From contig CM050666.1 in NCBI GenBank assembly GCA_027574665.1, positions 7,502,001-7,566,000 of the forward strand: a stretch of 64,000 nucleotides of DNA, written 5' to 3'. How positions within the stretch are numbered: the first letter of the stretch is position 1; every line of letters begins with the position of its first letter. The position numbers and the translations under genes were made by a program. Origin of the DNA: Rhynochetos jubatus (Eukaryota > Chordata > Aves > Eurypygiformes > Rhynochetidae). Positions 36,800 to 49,672 of the stretch are shown here, one piece after another. The notes below the pieces were generated by a model. The model was not told the origin of the DNA. It worked only from the letters and a program-made list of their open reading frames with translations, and made no database searches.

Positions 36800-39235
36800 C
36801 AGTGGTAGGTAATATGCAGCTGAGAGGTTGCCTGTAGGAAGAGGCTCCTCTTAGTTTCCCTCACTTAGGTTGTAGCTCACAGGGGAAAGCAAGAGAGATC
36901 TATTTTGCCCTGTGGTTTTTGTAGCCTCGAATCTTCTCACAATGGGAGATGCACCATCTTGTGTGGCTTTTCACATCTGATGATGTCACTAAGCTCAGAG
37001 TTAGTTCTGGGTCCAGCTCCCCTCAGTACTAGAATTGGCCTTTTTGTTGAGCTGAATGCTGGTTGTTCTACCCAGTCAACAGAAGACCTGTGCACTGACT
37101 AGTTTAAAGCCTGGCAATCATATAACTTGCTGCCAATGTTAGCATGTGTAAAAATGTCATCAGGCACTATGGTGGCTCCTAACACGGAGCAATTCTTTAG
37201 GAGAGGGAGTGTGGTGGGAGGGCAGGCAATCTGCCTGGCGTGAGAAAGGCAACCTCTGCTTGTTAACTGATCTTGTGGGAGAAGGGGAAATAAGGTGAAA
37301 AAAATACTAAAAGGTCATAATGCAGTGTAATTTGGGCATCAATTCCTGTATAAGAAACATCCCTAATTCAGTGAAGGACTTTGAATCCTGATCTGACACA
37401 TCCACAAGGAATTCCCCACCAAGTATGTCTTATTCCCCTCCTGTTTGTGCCCTCCCACACCCAGTCCCAGACCACTGATAACATTTTCAGGCATAGTCTG
37501 AGTAAGCACGAGGAACTGAATCCCACTGGTAAAGCAAGCACTTGGGGAGATGAAGCTCTTGCTGTGAAATGTCTTCTCCAGAACCTTCCTGGCTTCAAAG
37601 TCGGCATTGGGAATTCACTGGCAGCTGAGCGGGGTTTTTCAGACTTTCATTGGGTTCTAAGCAGGGAAACTGAAATCCCTGAGGAAAAGAAGTGTCCAAG
37701 TCCCTCTGAGGCTCCAGGTCACAGTCCCTAGCTTTTCAGACCGTCTCCCATTTGTCCCTTCAGGGAAAGGCACTGGCCCCAGCTGTCTTCTGCTTTTTGC
37801 AGCGTGTGCTTTAGAGGGGGCTTCTCAGGCACGGGATAGCGTCCCACTGCCCTAAAGAGTCAAACCCCTGTAACGTGCTGAGAGAGCAGACTCTCCGCTC
37901 CTGGCATGTCTTTAGATTCCAGCCCACAACCATTCCCTTTCTGAGAAACCTAACCACTTTGTCTCCTTTATTCCCTCCCTCTCAGCTCCCTGGACACGTC
38001 TACTGCCATGAGATGTCTCAGCCAAGGATTTTGAGCCAAGATATGAAGGAAATGGTTTAACCAGATGTGTGCCCATGCCTGCTGTGCTGAACTTTTAGGT
38101 GCTGATATTTAAAAAGCTTGCCATCTCCCCTGCCTCCCAGCAGCAAGGTGAGTAATGGGTGGGACAGCAGCATATCCAGAAAAACACCTCTTTTTCAAGG
38201 GGAAGAAGAGGAGGTTATAATTGGACTGTAAAAAATTTGCTGCAGGCTGAAAACTTGGCAAACAAAAGCTTAGCTTAGGAGTGATTTAAAAGGAAACAAC
38301 AAAAAAGCATAAAATAAATCAGGGCAGTCATTTTGGGTGGAGATGAGGGTCCAGAGCTTAAAGATCATTCTTTAGTGGGGGAGGAGAAGGAATGGCTCAA
38401 GAGTTGCATTTGGCTCTCAGCCCTGCTGTAACTAAGCCTTTCAAAGCCAGGAGAACAAACTGAATACACGTCCAGTCCCTGGCCTCTCCCTTCACCCATT
38501 TGTCAGAGGAAAGCAGGGCCCAATGTACCCTTTAAAGCAGAGTGGATGTGGGTACGGTAGCACTAGCTGAATTTCTCTTGTTGCCTCTTTCTAAAGATGG
38601 GTTTCCCTGTAAATGAAAGTGTAAAGGCAGATAAAGGCAGTGAGGCTCAGCTTGCCTAAGAGATGAAGAGCAACTGTGGCTTTCAGCATCATGGACCTCC
38701 TCAGGCCATCTCTTGCTCTGTGCCACACCACACCTGCTGCTCGGGATCTGTGCCCTGCTTTTGCCTTCAGCATTGCACAGTGCCAGTCCTTAACGAGCTG
38801 AAGAATGGAACAAGAGGATCACAGCTCCTTTCAGCCCTTACATGGGCTGACCCCTCCACAGTCCCAGGCTCACAAAGCTAAGGAAGAGGAAGGAGAGCTG
38901 GCTGGCTGCATAGCAGCACGAACACAGAATATGCCTCTGGAGGGAATGCTTTTCCAGACCATTACCTAATGTGCACGGCACACATGGTTGGCAGCACAGT
39001 TGGCACAGACCTTGAGAAACAAAGACCAGGCCCAGCCAGATACCATGTCTTTTGTCATCTCCAGACCCCTGGGCCCCTCCAGCCTGTGTGCCCATACATA
39101 ATTGCATTGCAGGCTCCCTTTGTAGTGCTGTCACTGTGTGATTTTCCTGGTAGCCTGAAGTCTCCGCATGTCAAGTTAGGGAGGAAAGTATAATTCTGGT
39201 ATTTTAGAGAAACCCCTCAGCCTACTGAATTACCT
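36800..39235. other. Intergenic DNA, no gene recognised
   Basis: No gene recognised. A strong donor-like CAAGGTGAGTAA sits near 38145 but has no convincing exon before it. A 116-codon plus-strand frame at 37381-37731 has no known relatives. Confidence 0.5.
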
Positions 39236-39239
39236 AGCC

Positions 39240-39385
39240 AATTGGATGTACAGAAAAAGATTTCACAGTGAGAGTGGGTTAGGCACTGGAACAGGTAGCC
39301 CAGCAAGTGTACAAAAGCCCCAGCTTTGGAGATTTTCAGAACTCAACCAGATAAGGCCTAGAGCAACATAGCTTTGCTAACTCTC
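39240..39385 (+). mobile_element. CR1 LINE fragment
   Basis: 'TTCACAGTGAGAGTGGGTTA', 'GGCACTGGAACAGGTAGCCC', then 'TTTTCAGAACTCAACCAGAT' and 'CTAGAGCAACAT' match the CR1 stretch 'cactgtgagggtggtgaggcactggaacaggttgcccag ... gagcaacctgg' in order. The fragment is truncated at both ends and has no coding capacity. Confidence 0.75.
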
Positions 39386-40138
39386 CTTATTGCTATGCAC
39401 ACTTCTAAAATAGCCATCCCCTTGGCTGCCTAATGGAGTACTTTGGCTGTAGCAGGTACCAAGGAACAAAGGGCGAAATGAGTGATCAAAGGCTTGTAGC
39501 TGTAAAGAACCCTTTCTGAAATTTTCCTTCCCACTGCATGGTTAATACATGTTCAAGTCCATCAGCTTAAGTGACATGGGCAGTCCTGGTTTAGATGGGA
39601 TATTACCTAATTCTGCTCAGAAGAGGTCTCCTTGGCAGGGCAGCACAGCTTAAACCTCTCTGGCTTTTGTAACAGGCTTTGTCGTTTGCTCGCACATATT
39701 TTTGTCTGTGTTCACTGGTCCTCCCTTCAAGCACCTCAAGGCTCTCTGATGAACTTAGCAGCACACAGCGCCAGGCTTTGCTTCATATAAAAGAAATGTA
39801 CTTTAATTTTATCCTTTCTCCAGGCTTAATGAAGCAGGTAGAACCAGCCCATACAGAGGTTTTTAGGACTAGGTCTATTTGTTAAGAAGGCTTGGAGAAG
39901 CTTTGCTTTGTGCTCTGGCTCTTTTGTTCTTGCAGTATTAAGAGATCTTTTAGCTATACTGATGTATCACATAATTTGAGATCAGGCTGTCAAAGCATCG
40001 CCTTTCTGAAATCTCAGTAGAGTAACGCTGAGATGTCACGGAGGGCTGTTCAAGAGATCTTGTTAAAGGGAAAGAAGCCTTGTCTTTTAGTCCGCTCTTA
40101 TGTTTCAGTGTTGATGCTTTCTGTATTGTCATTTCTAG
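39386..40138. other. Intergenic DNA, no gene recognised
   Basis: Nothing recognised. Confidence 0.5.
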
Positions 40139-40303
40139 GGAAGACTGTGGACACTGAGCATGGAATCCAGCCTACCTTCTAGCTCCCCAGCTGCAGCAAA
40201 AACTTTGTGGACTGATCTTCTACAGCTCCTCACAAGCACTGGAATTTCCAGGTGCATGCGTTTTCAGGGCACAAACAACCCCAGGAAAGCTGCTTTTCAA
40301 AAG
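40139..40303 (+). other. Weak candidate exon with open frame (unrecognised)
   Basis: An acceptor-like TTGTCATTTCTAG ends at 40138, and a good donor, CAAAAG|GTATGT, follows 40303. The 165 bases between are open throughout in one frame (55 codons), so the exon would be phase-neutral. An ATG at 40160 begins MESSLPSSSPAAAK. I do not recognise the peptide and see no partner exon. A long non-coding RNA exon or chance are alternatives. Confidence 0.18.
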
Positions 40304-41700
40304 GTATGTCATCTCTTGTTTAGACTAAAAAAAATGAAAAGTGAAAAAAAGAAATTTTTAAAAATCACCTTTGTCCTCAAAACAAAACAAGTCTTTCTTT
40401 TCCCTAAGCGTCTTTAACTGTGCCTCATGCAAAAGAGAACAAAACTAAAAATGATTGAACAAAATGAGGATGAAGGTAAAACCAAGGTACTGGCATCAGA
40501 GACAAGGTTAAATCAGAGCCCAGCAAAAAAGAACATGGCGTTGGAAGAAGTTTAACTAGTTCACTTTATGTGCCACTGTGTCATGCTTCCCTTTGTTGCT
40601 CAAGAATGTTGCTTCACTGGTTCCTTGGGTGTGAAGGGGCCATGCTGCTGGGAGGATGTGCCCCACAGACCATGCACGAGCCACTGTTGGGCTACCTGAC
40701 GCCGACAGAAAAGGTGATCCATCTGAAAATTGTTGTTTGACTTGTATTACAGTTTTTCTATGGACCAGGAACTGGACTGGACTTTGTGGTCAGGGGTCTT
40801 CTGCAGTGTGACAGTTTGCAGAACGGTATTGTGCAGGGCAAAACTCTAATGACAGTAGGCAGGCACTCCAACCAAATCAAGGGAAATTAATATGTCTCCA
40901 TAGAAAGTATTTGCAGTGGTCAGGAGGTTTGGGAGATACCCGTCTTCTAAGGAGTTCAAGAGATTAAGCTGAACGCTCTCTAAAATAGTGGAGATCCCTC
41001 TCACCTTTGCTGCCTTCAAAGGAAAGAGGCAGGACAAGAGCACTCATCGACTGTGTTTGTGTGTACACACATAAAGCAACAGAGGAGGAGCCTGGCAGGC
41101 CTCATTGGGAAGGGCAGAGTGCACTGTGCATGTGTGACAAGCCCTGGTATATATATACACCTCACCACCACCATCAGTGGTTTGAAGCCAGGCTAGGTCA
41201 GAGTTTACACCAAGGACCTCCTGCCAGTGTTTGTGCACATCCTGAACTGCTGTTCCACCGTCTGGTGTGAGGGGCACATTCTGCTCAGAAGAAGCAGGAG
41301 ACTGGCAGGGCAGGCTACATCTGCCTGTTGGGCAGGACTGTAATGCACTGCTGGAGACTTTCCAGCCTGCTTGTTTTCCTTCCCCTCCTCTAGTTTCCAC
41401 CTGCACCCCCAGCCCTGAAACAAAGAATCCCACTAAAAGCAAAGAAGTAGCAATAGCAGAAGATTCCCTAGTTGCTGCCCACATGTCAACTGCTACTGCA
41501 GACTGTGGCTTGTGTGATGACAGCAATGATTCCATTAAGTGTTTTTTGAATCCTTCCTCCCATGGCAGTTAAGTTCTTTGTGTGGACACTTTAAAAAGTT
41601 GGAGTGGTCAGGAACTGATCAAGTGTAAATTTGTAAAAGGAAAGCAGGCAGAACTCCCCTTTTTCTGTCTCTTGCCTCTATCTAGATGCCTCTACCAGGT
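40304..41700. other. Intergenic DNA, no gene recognised
   Basis: A minus-strand frame of 163 codons (41044-41535) spans this region's end and part of the next. Its product is rich in S, T and Q with no domain I can recognise, and overlapping frames on both strands are nearly as long. It is not called a gene. A short TATATATACAC run is near 41150. Confidence 0.5.
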
Positions 41701-41828
41701 ATCATAGAATCACAGACTGGTTTGGGTTGGAAGGGACCTTAAAGATCATCTAGTTCCAACCCCCCTGCCATGGGCAGGGACACCCTCCACTAGACCAGGT
41801 TGCTCAAAGCCTCATCCAGCCTGGCCTT
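41701..41828 (-). mobile_element. CR1 LINE 3' end, well preserved, 5'-truncated
   Basis: Begins with ATCATAGAATCACAGACTGG and continues through 'TTTGGGTTGGAAGGGACCTT', 'AAAGATCATCTAGTTCCAAC' and 'ACTAGACCAGGTTGCTCAA' to 'CATCCAGCCTGGCCTT'. This is the reverse complement of the CR1 3' terminus, including its TGATTCTATGAT tail, so the element lies on the minus strand. Only about 128 bases remain, the usual extreme 5' truncation. It is the least diverged CR1 copy in the window and is good evidence for an avian source. Confidence 0.95.
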
Positions 41829-44800
41829 GTGGTTTGATGATGGTGTTTTTTAGCTCTGCCCCTCTTGGAAAAAAAGAGAAAAAGTGATCAGCCACCTCCA
41901 ATGTTTGTTCTGCCCTTGGTGATCTCAAAGCCTGCTCCGGAGCACAGCTTTGTGCACTCCAGGGCTGTTCACCGTCAGTGCCCCTTCTACCCTTTCCAGC
42001 CTAGAGATGCTCCATAGGCCTTTGCTGTAAAGGACCACACTTCACATGTAGAGGACTCAGAAAAGCCAAGGTAGGACTCCTGTAAGAGCTGTAACTCAGT
42101 CCTTTTTGCACACATCTTATTTTTAGTTCATATAGATGGTGTTAACATTAATGCCTTAACCCTTGAGGATGCTAGCTAATTTCCAGGTCGATATGACCAG
42201 GGAGCTGGCTAATTTCCAGTGTTTTGGGGAGAGAGCCAAGAAGTGCAATGCCAGGGTGTTTCTGTCTGCTGGTGTTCCTGAGCAGAGCACATCCGGGTCT
42301 GTGCTTCATCCTGGGCTTCCCCCCACTGTCTGCCACCCCACCATCCTCTGCTTGCGCCGTGGGCTAGGTGTCTTTAATGGCAGGGCTACAAGTTACCAAG
42401 CCGCAGCTGAGTGTTGCGGTATCGTAAACCAAAATGCCTAGAAGGGGACAAACTGGCAGCCTACTAACCTAGCCATACGAGGCTGGTGGCTTAAGAAGAG
42501 GCAGCTGCCTTGGCCTAGGAGTTTTGCAGGAGTAAGATGTAGCAAAAAAGTGACACTGTCACCCATGCACCCGCCATTGTTACTGAAATGTGGATCTAAC
42601 AAGGAAAAGGCTGTGGCAGGCGGGCAGGAGAGGAAAAGGGAGGGGGGATTTCAAACACCACGGCCCAGAGAAAGAAAACCCTGCGTTCGTGCTTGCGTCA
42701 GTAGCCTGTCTGTGTGCTGACCCCAGGCTCACCTGAGCCTTGGCAAAGCTCCCCTTTGTTCTGTGTTGGCGTTCAGAATCCAGAATTATCCCACAGCCAC
42801 TTTGTGACCCGTTCCACCCAGACAGCCTGCCCATGATTGCTTCATAAAGCAAGACCCAGGAATCAAAAACAGGGCATGTTTCCTGAGCAGAGATGGAAAA
42901 CAGCTGTGCTGGAAAAAAGGAGGGGTTTGCTGGCTGAGCAGTGGAAAATACAGATCAAGGCCTGGTTGTGCAATCTTCCCTGGCTGGCCTTTGGCTGCTG
43001 TTGTGGCAAGGGGACCAGCTGGAGTTGGCAGGAGCCTGCTGCCAGGCAGTGGGGTAGCGAGAGCCTCTGGTGACAAGGCTAGAAACCCAGAGCTTAGTTC
43101 TGCATGTTTTAGAGCTGCCCGAGAGGCTGATAAGTGACACATGGGGATGCTGCCCTCTCCACTGTGCTGTGGTCAGATCTGTCCGGCCAGTCCCAGGTGA
43201 CCTTTGAAGGACCAGGCCTGTTACTCTACAGGCACACAGATCTGTAGGGATACAGGGAAGCAGCATCTGCCCAGGTGTGGAGCTCAGTTCTGCCTGGTGC
43301 TCATAAAGTGCTCGCTGTGCGGCACAGCCAGGGGATGTGGTTATGTAGTCTGGCCAGGTTCCTGCGTCTGAGTCCTCAGCGCCCGTACTGGGGAGTAAGT
43401 GCACAACTAGACAGGGCGCACACATGCTGTGCAGGGAGACTGACCAAAAACCTTAGAGCTAGCATCTGTTCTGCCACAACCATCCTCTGAAATCAAGAGA
43501 AAGCTATGTCATGTTTTTACTAGTCTGAAGTGCTGCTTGCTTCAGGTCAGGTTTCTGGATGAGTTCTTGGTTTTTATCAAATTCAAAATCTCTAACCGAA
43601 AGTAAATGAACCTGTAGCTTTAACATGGTGGCTGAGTGACTCAGGAGGTGAGGGGTATGGGATTCTGTCTGGTTTTTAAAATCTAATTATTGTATACAAG
43701 GAGGAGATGGACAAGAACAGAGAAGGAGAATTAGGTCTTTGCTTCAGAGCCAAATACGAAAAGAATCCCCCTCTTTTGCTGAGAGAGCCCCATAACGTCT
43801 CTCCTCTCCCAGTGCTCTCTGTAACTAAACAAGAAACTAAGGTAAGGGGCAAAATGGTGAGAAGGTGGAAAGCAAAGGAAGTAGGCAGGACCATCAATCA
43901 CCTCCTAGGCTGATACATACCAGCTACATTGGCCTCTCTTTGCAGCACCTGCAACAGCAGAAGACAGTATGATGAATGTTTTTCACTCTACAGTAGTGGA
44001 GCTGTGGATGCACTGTAATTGCAGGGAGATCGTGCTTTCTTAAAACTGGCTCAACCTACCGAGTTGAGACATATGGATTCAGGCCTTGCTCTGCAGCAGT
44101 TTCCAATAGTGTGCATCACTGAGACATAGTGCAGCTGCAGAGGAAAAAAACCACCAAACTCGATCACTGCTACAGAGCCCATGAAGGGAAAGAAGGAAGA
44201 TGTGGCGTGGTGAGCTGTAGGAAGGAGGAGACTGCAGCACTGAGGTAAGATCAGTGCCCAGAGGAGTGCAGAGGGAAGCAATTTTGGTCCAAATAGCAAA
44301 CTTTGGAGTATTTTTGGCCTTCCATGCCAGATTTTGTAATGCAGGTACCTCAAGGTGAGGGGTAGGATGGGTGTTGGCTTCAGATGCTGGAAGAACACAG
44401 TCTTCATGAAAAGAACACCAAGAAACAGTAGCATTCCCAGAAGCACGCTGTGACCTGGGGGCAACGGTATGTGTAGAGGTGGATGAAAGCAGCGTGCCAT
44501 TTGCAGGCCGCGGGCTAGCCTCCCAGCTGCCTGCAACCGCTGCAGTATTTGCAGTTAGAAAACTTCTTAATGGGGTATCAGTCATCAGAGCTCTCCTGAA
44601 ACAAATGAACGTGCAGCATCTGTAGCAGGGTCCGAATGGGATCTCAACAGTGGCTGAAACAAAACTTCATTTAAAAAAATTACAAGTTTTGTTCCCATAG
44701 AAAAGTTTCAATTTTGATGAAATTACATTTCCTGCAGAAAAGCAAAACCCAAACCTATCATTCAAAGCTTTGACCCAATGTCTGTTTACTCTTCAAGGGG

Positions 44801-46405
44801 GGAGAAGGGTAGTACAGAGAAAGCAAATGTGGGTTTGGGAGAAAAGAAGTCCTACCAATAAATGGGGGCAATGAAAGCAGAGGGAAGAAAGCACAAATTC
44901 CCAGGCATTCCAGACATATCTGGTATCCTTTACATCCTGCGCTCTGCACTTCACTTGTACATATTTCAGTGTTCCACCGCAGAGGCAGCTGCATTTCAGT
45001 TGTGAGTTATTATATGAAGAGTTTTGTGTAGTTGTCACAGGATCTTAGGAGATGAAAAGGAGCTGACCACGGCAAAGAAAGTAAAATAGAACATGCAATC
45101 TATTAACTATGCTGGAAACCACTTATGCCACAGAGAAATGGCTGCCAGGAAGCAAAAACTTTCAGAAGAAATTAGAAAAAAAAGGAAAAAAAAAAAAAGG
45201 AAAAGTCATCACTGGTAGCTGGGAGAACACAGGCTCATTACCACATCTGAGCTGTTGAAAAACAGCCGCTGGTTTTCTGTAGCTCTTCATCTGGTTTTCT
45301 GTTCATTTTTGTCCTTCTCTTTAACCTTGCTGGGTAAAACACATCTCCAAGGACAAATAAAAATGATTTTCTTACCAGTGCTGCTGACTTTGCAACCTGT
45401 CAGAAAACTGACTAAACTTGAAGCTCCTTCCGTCAGTCACTTTAAAATATCGTCAGCATTGTGTTAAAAAAAAAAAGAAAGGAAGAAGAAGGAGAAAGAA
45501 AACTATGAATTCAATGCCAGGGTTACTGTGCTGCGTATTAAGGCAATCCAACAGGCTCTGGGAGAAACACAAAGCTGGTGATGAGCTGTGTGACAAAACG
45601 GAATGTTGCAAAATACTAGGCTTGGCTCTTGCATTATGGTGAAGATGCTTAATTTGTCTCCATTAAACAGGTATTTCACTGAAGGATCCTTAGATCCAAC
45701 AAGCTGGCCTGGGAACCAGAAAGCACCATCAAGAGACCAGGCTAAGGAAATGTTAATTAATTTTGCAATTAAACCACCCAAGGAAAAAAAAATGTCTGGA
45801 TCTTTAACATTTGAGTGATTGAATCTGCAGTGGGTGCTTTTTCCCTACTTACAGCCATCTTCCCTGAAGCATTTCCCCTATTTACCTGCACCATAAGTGG
45901 ATGGAGAACCATAATTTATTTTAGGAAACTCTTCTGCCTCAGCAGCTTCTCTGCTCCTCAGAGATGTGCCCAGGGAGTTAAGACTTTCAGCCCAAACAGT
46001 CTGAAGGGTCCATCTACTGTCTCACAAACACTGCTTCCAAACCCTGCTTAGGACAAAGCAGGGGGAACTTTTCAAAACCAGCCTCAACTTGCTCACGGTC
46101 ACAACAAAAAAGGTGAAATTGTGACTCCTCCTTTACCCGTTGCCCGCACACTGACTGTACGCCAGCCTGACCCCTGCAGTTCATCCTTCCTTATATTCTA
46201 ATGAGCCTCAGATTTTGGCTTATGAGCAAAGTGCATAGGTGCATCAGATGAGACACTGTGTGTGGCTGTTTAGGCTGTGTATGGGGGGGCGGTGTTGGTG
46301 TGCCTTGTGAAGCAGCTGGTTTGATTCCCTGGGCAAGAAGAAATGAGGCAGGAAGGAAAGATGGGCAGCATCAGCTATTAGAACAAGGTGAACTCTAAAG
46401 CAAAA
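41829..46405. other. Intergenic DNA, no gene recognised
   Basis: Several frames of 150-170 codons lie on the minus strand (42955-43425, 44051-44536, 44079-44585). The last two overlap almost completely in different registers, so low stop density rather than coding is the likely cause. None resembles a known family. A-rich runs occur at 45171-45200 and 45465-45500. Confidence 0.5.
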
Positions 46406-46427
46406 GATGTAATTTTTCAATCAAGCT

Positions 46428-46433
46428 TTTAAT
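46428..46433 (-). terminator. Candidate distal poly(A) signal (ATTAAA)
   Basis: The minus strand reads ATTAAA, the commonest variant signal, at the downstream edge of the long UTR-like region. Cleavage would fall near 46405-46415. This is the most distal site compatible with the third let-7 match being in the mRNA. Confidence 0.25.
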
Positions 46434-46705
46434 GAAAAGATCATAAAATAACAGTTTCTCATCACTGTACATTAAGACTGCAAATTTCTGAATGCTGAGA
46501 TCATATTATAATTTCTGTATCTTTTTATATGACACTTGAGTTGAAGCCACAACTACGTGTGGCTCTGACCTGAATTCAAGCTCTTGAAGGAAATGAACAG
46601 AACATTGCAGCAGGAATGTCGGCCTTTCCCTTGCCCTCCCCTCATCCTCCCCTCCCCAGGAAACATCCAGGGCTCCTAGACTGACTGATAGTTAAGGCTT
46701 AAAAT

Positions 46706-46726
46706 AAAAAAAAAAAAAAAAAAAAA
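46706..46726 (+). repeat. A21 homopolymer
   Basis: Twenty-one A on the plus strand (T21 in HIC2 mRNA sense). It could be the tail of an old retro-insertion, but no element body is recognised upstream. Confidence 0.9.
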
Positions 46727-47098
46727 GAGAGATGCAACATCCCTTTTTCAGTTGTATTTAAAATATTAAAATAAAATGGGGAAAAACAGCCAGCCAGCAC
46801 AAGATCCTGTCCGCAGAAAAGTTATCCCCAGCCAGTCAAAACTCCCGTGGAAGCTAGAGCAACAGTCGTGCTAGGTGCTTCGATTGAGAACTGGTGAGTG
46901 AGAAAGCTGAAAGAACGTCCCACTCCTCAGGGAGAACAAGCACTGTGAGGTGTGTCCCCTGAATGCCAGCAAATGTAGCATGAGGTATTCTGGTTTGGGT
47001 CTGCTCCCTTCAAAAATACTGATCCGGTGATCCCTGTGTGTTCGACACTGGGCTTCAAAATGCTTAGGAAAACTGGGGAAGGAGGGGAAGAAGAGGAG

Positions 47099-47105
47099 GA
47101 GGTAG
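47099..47105 (-). promoter_or_regulatory. let-7 seed match (7mer-m8)
   Basis: The minus strand reads CTACCTC, the complement of let-7 bases 2-8. The next mRNA base is C rather than A, so it is a 7mer-m8 site. It is functional only if the HIC2 transcript reaches this far, about 6.8 kb past the stop. Confidence 0.35.
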
Positions 47106-47742
47106 GAGACAACTGAACAAAAAAGGCATTTCTAGCTCTAAACCAGTGTGTTTGAGTCGAGTGAGCTAAAACAAGGAAGGCAGAACAAACAGCAATTCTG
47201 TTGTGGCACAGCGGTGAACTAGGGCTGATACGAAGACGTTTCCTGATTAGGAGGTCCAGCAAGGAGCCTTCCAGCAGAGCTGGAACTGTCTCACAAGGGA
47301 TCCCAAATCTTCTCCTTTCACAAGGAAAGCAGTAAATTTAGTGAGTCTAATGGGAAGCCATCAAAGGTGAAATTTCTCTCTACTCTGAAAAACTGCAAAA
47401 TAGAAGGAGTGGAAAGGGGCTGAGAATTAGCTATTGCTTGCCTGCTTGTCTCCTGCACTGAAATCAGGACAGTGAAGTACCATGGGACTTAAAACATTGC
47501 AACAAGCTACTTTTGGCTATTGAACCCCCAGTTTTTCTTTTTCAAGAATACGGCTGGTTCTGGAGTGCAAGAGTAAGCTTATGAAAAGAAAGGGGTTTAC
47601 AATAAATGGAGAGACTCTGTTGATGTTGAGCAAATCATTAAGTTTAAACAAAAACTAAGAAAAAATGCTAGAAGTCTATTTAATTAGTCCAGAATTATCA
47701 CTCAGAACTCATTTAGATTTGAAACTCTTGCTTAAAGAAATG

Positions 47743-47748
47743 TTTATT
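47743..47748 (-). terminator. Candidate poly(A) signal (AATAAA)
   Basis: Canonical hexamer in HIC2 mRNA sense. Use of this site would keep two let-7 matches and exclude the third (47099). No strong downstream GT-rich element is obvious. Confidence 0.25.
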
Positions 47749-49672
47749 CAAACATACCATCTCAATGATGAGCACTTCTCTGTCTGGGGAGAGTTAGATG
47801 TTTACAATCTGGAGTCTCCCAAACCCTTTTAAAATGTAGGGAGGTTTTGTCTCTCTGGTTTTGATTTGCTTTTCCCTAACTCCAGCAAGGTTGGAAAGGT
47901 TTTTGAATGTGGCAAATATCCAGAAATCAACAAACATCCTTTCTTCACGCTACTTTTTAAGGCTGTAGCAGGTCCATAACTGCTACCTCCACCAATACTG
48001 GAACCAGAGGCTTTGTAAAGTACAGCTGTCCCCAGGGACTAACCACCTGACGCTGCAGGGAATCTAGGTCTTCTGTATTTTGCAAGGCCCATCACAAGAT
48101 GGCACAGGGGCTGTCAGGTTTGGCACGAAGCTTCCTCTAGCTACCTTAGGCATCGCCTCCCCACTCCCGAGATCCTTATTGCTACCACAGTGAACAGTAA
48201 GTGGGGGATGAGAGGGACTTTAGTCTTTAGAGCTACGTCCTGTCCTTCAGGTGGGACGACAGACTTGTCCCAGTCACAAGCTGCAATCGGAAGCACACAA
48301 CTGTTTCTCTGACGACGTTTATCTTCTCTGGATTTTGCCAGCAGTCACTTCAGAATTCGTTTTGTTTCACTGAGTGCGCTGGATGTTTCCCTGGTCAAGA
48401 CCCATACTCCTGCTTTTCAGAACTGAAGCAACACGGTAAAATACTGCTAACCCAGACTTTGAACCGGCACTGCTTGAAAACAATGCTTTCCACACACACG
48501 AGAGAGAGGAAAAAAGAAAACAAAAACCAAAACAGGAATATTAAAAGAGTGACACTGTAAATGGAAACATTTAAATACAGCAAAACATAAATTCCTCTTC
48601 TATGCAAAGCTACAAAAGTCCAGTCTTTGTATTGTCTTCACAGGTTATGGTTTATGGCTATGCTGAGAGTCTCTGAGATTCTTTTTTTTTAATATATTTT
48701 TTTCATTTTTTTGAAATCCTGTAGAGAAGACCCTGCGGACACATCTTTGTGTTTGCAACTTTCTGAATTACATTGCAAAACTGTGCATACAGAATCTGAG
48801 AAATAAATACATTCATTACTGCACATACATATTGATACAAAAACAACACTGTCAAATAGTGTTTGCACCATCTTTGTTAGATATTAAGACCAGGCAAAAT
48901 TAATATTTCATTTTCCATCAGCCCCCCCTCAAATGTTTGAGGTGGCTTTGGTGTAGAAGGTAAAAGCTACAAATGATCAAGACTAATGATGGGGAGCTTT
49001 TGTTTTAAAACCCTTTTTCTTTTTGGCTTCAGCGGTATTTTAGCAAACCATGTTCATTGGTCATCTTTAGACTGTTCTAACATGCAACTCAAGCTTAGGT
49101 TTCCACCAGGAAAGGAGTTTTGGTTGGGCTCTTTGCACATGACGGTAAGGTCTGGAGTGAATCGATCCAGCTGCTTAATTAACAGGTGGCTGAGATGGTC
49201 CGAACAGCACAGCTCAGGCCCCAGCACAGCTCTGAACTCGCCCGTGCTCTCGCCCTCTCGCCAGACCATTAAAGCTACCCGGGTCACCATGGGGAGATCA
49301 GCCACCGTTGCCACAGCCCCTGCCCAGCGCAGAGGGTGGTTCAGAGTTGTGCGTACTCTTCCACGTCAGCAGCCACAAAGCCCCACAGAAGCTGCGTCTC
49401 AATAGCTCTTTGGTGTCTTCTGTGATCTTGGTGGCTCTCGCTGACTTCCCCAGATGCACAGAGCTGGGCTTTTGTGTTCTCTGACAGGAATCTGTTTTTG
49501 GAGGTTTTGCAGCGAAGGATTGGAAAACAGCTCAGCCCAGCTCCTCATGGCTAATGTTAAGGAGATGTGCTGGGTACAGCAGCTCCCACCAGCTTCTGAC
49601 AACACCCTTCTCTATCTCTAGAGCTTCTCACATCTCTCCACTCTCTAGGTACCCTCAGACTCTTCTGAGGAA

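Noticed and set aside
41044..41535. 163-codon minus-strand open frame
   Set aside because: No recognisable domain, low-complexity composition, and competing frames on both strands in the same place.
42955..43425. 156-codon minus-strand open frame
   Set aside because: Overlaps another 118-codon frame on the same strand; composition rich in C, P and S without motifs. No support as a gene.
44051..44585. Two minus-strand open frames of 161 and 168 codons
   Set aside because: They overlap almost completely in different registers, so at most one could be real. Neither resembles a known protein, and there is no splice or promoter context. Low local stop density explains both.
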